This document shows, piece by piece, positions 37,576 through 40,768 of a stretch of 40,768 nucleotides of DNA. The position numbers and the translations under genes are program-made. Numbering within the stretch: the stretch's first letter is position 1; every line of letters starts with the position of its first letter. The notes below the pieces were generated by a model. It had not been told where the DNA came from. It made no database searches and was given only the letters and a program-made list of their open reading frames with translations. The stretch comes from a virus. Where the stretch lies: the IMG/VR virus record IMGVR_UViG_3300036822_000175, positions 1 through 40,768 of that record. The stretch is one strand, 5' to 3'.

Positions 37576-37773
37576 ATGACAACAGATCAGGGTGTTTTAT
37601 CGGTGGCCGGCCTGCTGGTGACTCTTTTCGGGCTGGGTATCGCATTTTTTAAGTACTACATTGACGCGAAGCTGGACCCGATTGGTAAAAACGTAGACAT
37701 GCTGGTGCAATACATGATCTCGCACGAGGGGAAGATCGCGCGCCTGGAAGAGTGGAAGGCGGGCCAAAAGTGA
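37576..37773 (+). CDS. Small membrane-anchored coiled-coil protein (65 aa)
   Basis: ATG 37576 with AGAGGATAAACGA leader. Membrane helix VLSVAGLLVTLFGLGIAFF near the N-terminus, then DAKLDPIGKNVDMLVQYMISHEGKIARLEEW. Same layout as 27591, 32032 and 37784 products. Possible holin-like or superinfection-exclusion protein. Confidence 0.75.
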   Translation: MTTDQGVLSVAGLLVTLFGLGIAFFKYYIDAKLDPIGKNVDMLVQYMISHEGKIARLEEWKAGQK

Positions 37774-37783
37774 GCGAGACAAA

Positions 37784-37957
37784 ATGACGGACATGCAACT
37801 TTATATCGCCGTGGGCCTGCCGATCACAGCAGTACTGGCCTCGCTGGTAATCAACCTGTTTCAGATATCCGGTATCCGTGACGATATCCGCGAGATGCGC
37901 GCTGATATCAAACTTCTGACCGGCAAGGTCTACGAAATGATGGGCAAACACGAGTAG
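37784..37957 (+). CDS. Small membrane-anchored coiled-coil protein (57 aa)
   Basis: ATG 37784 to TAG 37957. Membrane helix LYIAVGLPITAVLASLVINLF, then SGIRDDIREMRADIKLLTGKVYEMM, a short coiled coil. It directly follows another protein of the same layout, so they may act as a pair, as holin/antiholin or spanin-like genes often do. Last gene before a strong terminator. Confidence 0.75.
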   Translation: MTDMQLYIAVGLPITAVLASLVINLFQISGIRDDIREMRADIKLLTGKVYEMMGKHE

Positions 37958-38017
37958 CAGACGTGCAACAATAACGGTACCGGGCGACTTGTCATCCCCG
38001 GAGTTCGTTTATTCCTT

Positions 38018-38059
38018 AAAAACCCCGGCGCGCTCCTCCATAGGCCTGCCGGGGTTTTT
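38018..38059. terminator. Strong intrinsic terminator, usable in both directions
   Basis: AAAAACCCCGGC / GCCGGGGTTTTT is a perfect 12-bp stem (38018-38029 with 38048-38059) around an 18-nt loop, followed by CTCTTTTCT. The A/T ends give a U-tract on either strand. It ends the 34365-37957 operon and separates it from the next unit. Confidence 0.88.
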
Positions 38060-38082
38060 CTCTTTTCTAATGCATTTAAACG

Positions 38083-38091
38083 TGATATTGT
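38083..38091 (+). promoter_or_regulatory. Extended -10 element, probable leaderless promoter
   Basis: TGA-TATTGT with 7 nt to ATG 38099; identical over TGATATTGTG with the element before the integrase and with TAATG at the same spacing. It lies just past the strong terminator, where a new promoter is needed. Confidence 0.5.
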
Positions 38092-38098
38092 GCTTTTA

Positions 38099-38161
38099 AT
38101 GTCGCTGAAAGGAAAGCGGCTGTTTGAGAAAGGGAATAACGACACGACATGGACAGACTTT
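38099..38161 (+). CDS. Putative leaderless 20-residue leader peptide
   Basis: ATG 38099 encodes SLKGKRLFEKGNNDTTWTDF and stops at 38161, 13 nt inside the next gene. With the promoter element ending 7 nt before it, translation would start at the message end, so it could couple or regulate translation of the 38149 gene. Too short to be certain. Confidence 0.35.
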
Positions 38162-38688
38162 TAGCGGAATTTGCGGCAATCGGTTTGGCGCAGGCGTTGC
38201 CCGGGCTGCGCCGGATGCGTGAGGTAGCAGTAGCGGGCATGGACGCTGAGATAGCCAAACTGGAGGCCCTGCTGGCGCAGTGCGGCGGCATTGTACCCAA
38301 CGGGCACAGACCGGTCGGCAGGCCGAAAAAAAAGGAAAGCGCGGTAATTGCCGAGGCGCGGCGGATTGAGGCTGGTGCGCAGAACGGGGCCGCAGGCAGA
38401 GGCCATAATTTCTGGGGCAATATGACTCCCGAAGAGCGCAGCGCGGAAATAGCCAGGCGCTGGAAGCTCCGGGAGGCCTCAGGGACCGGCGGCATGCGCA
38501 GGATGCCGAAGGAAGCCAGATCAAAACTGTCAAAAAGCTACTGGGGCCGGATGACGCCCGAGGAGCGCGTTAAGGAAATGAACCGGCGCATAGCCGTGAG
38601 TCGCGGGAAAGCCAAGCCAGTTGACCCCGCGAGCCATGCGGCGCAACTGGCCCGCCGTGCACGAAAAGCTGCCGAGGTGCAGGCATGA
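38149..38688 (+). CDS. Basic AT-hook-like protein with TPEER repeats (179 aa)
   Basis: ATG 38149 with AAAGGGAATAACGACACGAC leader. An N-terminal helix pair, then GHRPVGRPKKKES, AT-hook-like, and two WGxMTPEER units (WGNMTPEERSAEIARRW; WGRMTPEERVKEMNRRI) that also occur in the 36017 protein. Likely binds DNA; possibly a regulator or nucleoid-type protein. Confidence 0.75.
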   Translation: MDRLLAEFAAIGLAQALPGLRRMREVAVAGMDAEIAKLEALLAQCGGIVPNGHRPVGRPKKKESAVIAEARRIEAGAQNGAAGRGHNFWGNMTPEERSAEIARRWKLREASGTGGMRRMPKEARSKLSKSYWGRMTPEERVKEMNRRIAVSRGKAKPVDPASHAAQLARRARKAAEVQA

Positions 38689-39083
38689 TAAGCCTGTCCA
38701 ATCGCGGCTATCCAATGCTGAAAACTTTTGCCGACCAGGGCCCCGCTTATGCCATGAGCATCGACTATGCGCAGCACTACGACCAGCGGCCATTTCGCAG
38801 TATGCTCGTGCGCGGCTGGATCGCCTATAAACCGGGCAGGGGGTTCATGCTGACAAAGGATGGCCGGCGGGCGTGGGAGCAGTTTCTGTCGACCGATATC
38901 GGGCGCAAGAACTGGGACGCGCCGCTGACCGCTTACTTCGACCCGAACGCCTACGGGCTGGGGGACAAGAAGGGCAAAGCGCGCCGCGCGCGCGCTGTGA
39001 AGCAGGTCGCGCCGGCGCAGGCCAGACCGACGGTTAGCTTCCAGTCGACAGTGCGCGAGATGCGGGAGGCCGGGGTGCTGTGA
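38685..39083 (+). CDS. Winged-helix-like protein (132 aa)
   Basis: ATG 38685 in an ATGATAA-type overlap with the previous stop. SMLVRGWIAYKPGRGFMLTKDGRRAWEQFL resembles a winged-helix domain; a tail of basic residues follows (KKGKARRARAVKQ). Possibly a DNA-binding regulator; no named family. Confidence 0.7.
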   Translation: MISLSNRGYPMLKTFADQGPAYAMSIDYAQHYDQRPFRSMLVRGWIAYKPGRGFMLTKDGRRAWEQFLSTDIGRKNWDAPLTAYFDPNAYGLGDKKGKARRARAVKQVAPAQARPTVSFQSTVREMREAGVL

Positions 39084-39280
39084 GTTACCGCGAGCAGGGT
39101 GAGAACGTCGTGCTGACGATCTCAAAGAATCAGTACCTCATGCTGATGATGGCGCTTGGGATCGCGGCGGGCACGGTCTGCAAACAGGACGAACGCGACC
39201 TGTTTCGTACCCTGGTCAAGCTCACCAACTCTTTAAACATCGGCAACCCGAATTACAAGCCTTATGAGGAATCTGAATGA
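39080..39280 (+). CDS. Small conserved phage protein (66 aa)
   Basis: GTG 39080 overlaps the previous stop (GTGA). NVVLTISKNQYLMLMMALGIAAGTV, then LFRTLVKLTNSLNIGNPNYKPYE, a pattern I recall in many phage accessory regions. One short hydrophobic helix could be a membrane segment or a core helix. Function unknown. Confidence 0.75.
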   Translation: MSYREQGENVVLTISKNQYLMLMMALGIAAGTVCKQDERDLFRTLVKLTNSLNIGNPNYKPYEESE

Positions 39281-39489
39281 CCTGTCCGGTGTGCGGGCGC
39301 GAGCAGCCGCCGGACTGGTTCGCACCTGTCATTCCTTTGGAGGCCCTGAACTACAAACCGTACGCCTGCGTAGCGTGCATTACGAAAGCATTCGGAGGGG
39401 GAGTTAAAAATGCAAAACGATCTGAGCGAAGTACCGACAAGTCAGCTTTATTCGGAGATCGGGAGGCGCCGGGTAGCGGCGAGACGTAA
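39277..39489 (+). CDS. Small zinc-knuckle protein (70 aa)
   Basis: ATG 39277 in an ATGA overlap. CPVCGREQPPDWFAPV and YACVACITKAFGG give a paired CxxC zinc site in the first 40 residues. The remaining 30 residues overlap the next gene by 80 nt and look unstructured, so the frame may have been extended by loss of an earlier stop. Confidence 0.7.
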   Translation: MTCPVCGREQPPDWFAPVIPLEALNYKPYACVACITKAFGGGVKNAKRSERSTDKSALFGDREAPGSGET

Positions 39490-39601
39490 AGCGAGCGGGC
39501 GGCCTAAAGTGCTGCTGGCCTGCCGGCTCTGCGGGGTTACGCTGGGGACCCGCGAAATGCGGCGGCATGTGGCCCTGTGCAGGCGGGAGCAAAAGCAATG
39601 A
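39410..39601 (+). CDS. Small zinc-finger protein (63 aa)
   Basis: ATG 39410 with a strong GGAGGGGGAG site. A basic stretch (IGRRRVAARRKASGRPK) precedes CRLCGVTLGTREMRRHVALC, a clear C2HC zinc finger. Likely DNA- or RNA-binding. Stop overlaps the next start (ATGA). Confidence 0.8.
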   Translation: MQNDLSEVPTSQLYSEIGRRRVAARRKASGRPKVLLACRLCGVTLGTREMRRHVALCRREQKQ

Positions 39602-39897
39602 CAACACCAGTACTGGTTTGCGCTCCCGCCGCTGATGCCCTCGTTGTTGCTCGCGGCACGGTCTATGCCCATAACTGCTCCCGCTGCTCGCGCCAGGTAG
39701 CGATGGCCCCGTCCGGCCAAGCCTTCATGAAACGCAACCCCGGCGCTTTGATTATCTGCCTCTGCTGTTTCAAGGAAATACCGGAAGCGGAACACGCGGG
39801 CTGGATTCAGGCTGACGGTACAACCTCCGATGACTACAGCGCCGTTAAAAACGAAATGCAGGACATCGTGCCAAACGATTGGCGGAACCGAAACTGA
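39598..39897 (+). CDS. Small Cys-pair phage protein (99 aa)
   Basis: ATG 39598 in an ATGA overlap. NCSRCSRQVAMAPSGQAFMKRNPGALIICLCCFKEI carries two CxxC knuckles flanking a VAMAPSGQ motif I recall from phage proteins of unknown function. Probably a zinc-bound domain. Confidence 0.8.
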   Translation: MTTPVLVCAPAADALVVARGTVYAHNCSRCSRQVAMAPSGQAFMKRNPGALIICLCCFKEIPEAEHAGWIQADGTTSDDYSAVKNEMQDIVPNDWRNRN

Positions 39898-40185
39898 ATG
39901 CCTCATCAGGCGCAACCACGCGGGCTGATAAAGGGCGAACGGGTCCGCGTGCGAAAGTTGGGCACGAATGACGAATGGTGTTATGGCGAAGTTATTTTAG
40001 TGAGTCCCAACGGCGCGGCGGTGGCACTGGGGCTGGAAGGTATTGTCAGAAGCGGCGATGGTTTTATTACAGGCATTATTCCGCTGAACGTGGATCTGAA
40101 AGCGGGGCGCGTTACCGGCCTTACGGATGATGAATACGAAATTGAGGTTCCGCACTATGACGATCCGAATTCTTTCCCGGTGTGA
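39898..40185 (+). CDS. SH3-like small protein (95 aa)
   Basis: ATG 39898 follows directly on the previous stop. IKGERVRVRKLGTNDEWCYGEVILVSPNGAAVALGLE suggests a small beta-barrel like KOW/SH3 folds. Unknown function. Its end overlaps the next gene by 29 nt. Confidence 0.7.
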   Translation: MPHQAQPRGLIKGERVRVRKLGTNDEWCYGEVILVSPNGAAVALGLEGIVRSGDGFITGIIPLNVDLKAGRVTGLTDDEYEIEVPHYDDPNSFPV

Positions 40186-40423
40186 CAACGTAGCCACGAA
40201 ACTGGACGGCAGATTTATTCAGGAATACGACCCGACGCGCGGCGGCGTCGATCCGGACGGCAGGCCGTGGGTTCACCTCGTGACAACCTGCGATCCAGCT
40301 GAGGCGCGCCAGTTCCCGTGTGCGCGTGAAGCGGTCAATTACTATTGGCAGACAACGGGGTGCCTCAGGCCGGACGGCAAGGGAGACCGCCCGCTGACGG
40401 CGTACCACGTGGAGATCAGTTAA
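40157..40423 (+). CDS. Small phage protein, paralogue of 2117-2476 product (88 aa)
   Basis: ATG 40157. Shares with the 2117-2476 product IRIL.R.D, DGRFI..YDP, VHLVTT.DP.EARQF, VNYYW and RPLTAYHVEI, but lacks the PE-rich tail. Both lie at the ends of opposing operons, about 2.5 kb apart on the circular map. Function unknown. Confidence 0.82.
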   Translation: MTIRILSRCDNVATKLDGRFIQEYDPTRGGVDPDGRPWVHLVTTCDPAEARQFPCAREAVNYYWQTTGCLRPDGKGDRPLTAYHVEIS

Positions 40424-40728
40424 GGATCGAAACGCTGTTCATATATACTGTTTGCTGTCAGCGGGGCGACCGACTTCGCAAGCGCCAGCCGCCCCACAGT
40501 GTCAAGATCAGAACTCTATAAAGAGTCCGAGCTTAACCCGCCGCACTCTGAGTAAAATCAGAAGTGCGACTGACAGCACGAAGGTCATACAGACCTCCCT
40601 TCGCACGTCCGGGTTGGATTCCGGGGCCGCTGCCGAACAGCGGCTTCCGGGCCGGGCGCTCAGGACACGCCTTTACCGGCCTGCGATTCCACGGAATCCG
40701 CCAACGCGCGAATCAGACAGTCTAACAG
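40424..40728. other. Structured non-coding gap between convergent operons
   Basis: No gene seen in about 300 bp. TGCTGTCAG (40453-40461) and CTGACAGCA (40570-40578) could close a domain containing GGGGCG/CGCCCC (40463-40495) and ACTCT/AGAGT (40513-40526). Downstream lie AGGTC/GACCT, GCCGCTG/CAGCGGC near 40626-40648 and GATTCC/GGAATC. It may hold terminators for both operons, a small RNA or an origin. No tRNA fold was found. Confidence 0.5.
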
Positions 40729-40768
40729 TCAGGCGTGAGCCGCCGCAGCCTGCTGGCTCATATCGAAC
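40729..40768 (-). CDS. 3' end of primase-helicase across the circular join
   Basis: Minus strand from 40768: bases 40768-40749 repeat the last 20 bases of the gene portion at 1-20, and 40748-40729 then supply codons for AAAAHA and a TGA stop (40731-40729). This completes the gene that runs off base 1 and shows that the contig closes on itself. Confidence 0.92.
   Translation of the reverse strand, partial: FDMSQQAAAAHA
40749..40768. repeat. Right copy of 20-bp terminal direct repeat
   Basis: Identical to bases 1-20; see the left copy. Removing one copy gives a circle of 40,748 bp. Confidence 0.95.

Overview
This window looks like one complete tailed-phage genome (Caudoviricetes, podovirus-like) assembled as a circle. 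Bases 1-20 recur exactly as 40749-40768, and the leftward replication gene that runs off base 1 continues in frame at 40748 and stops at 40729, so about 40.75 kb is unique sequence. No bacterial housekeeping, rRNA or tRNA gene is visible. The genome is GC-rich, Shine-Dalgarno sites are AGGAG-type, and genes are packed with ATGA/GTGA/TAATG overlaps. The host is unknown. The Cys-rich N-terminus of the tyrosine integrase reminds me of Acidobacteriota integrases, but that is memory, not proof.

Layout. (1) 1-8393, minus strand: early/replication operon with primase-helicase, small zinc proteins, C5 DNA methyltransferase, an HTH/AT-hook protein, RuvC-like resolvase, YqaJ-type exonuclease and ERF-type annealing protein, behind a good sigma70-like promoter at 8496-8525. 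A tyrosine integrase sits inside it on the plus strand (3931-5124). No DNA polymerase is seen, so replication probably uses host polymerase plus phage primase-helicase and recombination. (2) 8694-25543, minus strand: virion genes in reverse order, from ejection/internal proteins and an N/Q-rich protein with an S74-like chaperone end, through tail fibres, a propeller-like tail protein, connector proteins, SU10-like major capsid (with its own terminator) and scaffold, to the portal. (3) 25597-30349, plus strand: large terminase, an excisionase-like HTH gene and a coupled run of small phage proteins, the last one interrupted by an in-frame UGA. (4) 30434-32289, minus strand: a five-gene coupled cassette. 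(5) 32469-34232: three small plus-strand genes, a gene-free hairpin-rich stretch, and a minus-strand small terminase, far from the large subunit. (6) 34365-40423, plus strand: accessory operon with several coiled-coil or membrane-anchored coiled-coil proteins, a serine recombinase, a strong terminator, then small zinc and DNA-binding-like proteins. (7) 40424-40728: structured non-coding gap between convergent operons.

Most notable signals: a parS-like palindrome in the small-terminase control region although no ParB is encoded; a small gene whose in-frame UGA is followed by a hairpin meeting simple bacterial SECIS geometry; a recurrent TGA-TAnnnT element 6-7 nt before start codons that suggests leaderless transcripts of integrase and regulators; palindromes embedding two divergent start pairs; a long second reading frame inside the methyltransferase gene; a possible -1 frameshift; and a set of small membrane/coiled-coil proteins. 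No endolysin, holin/spanin set or CI-like repressor is recognisable.
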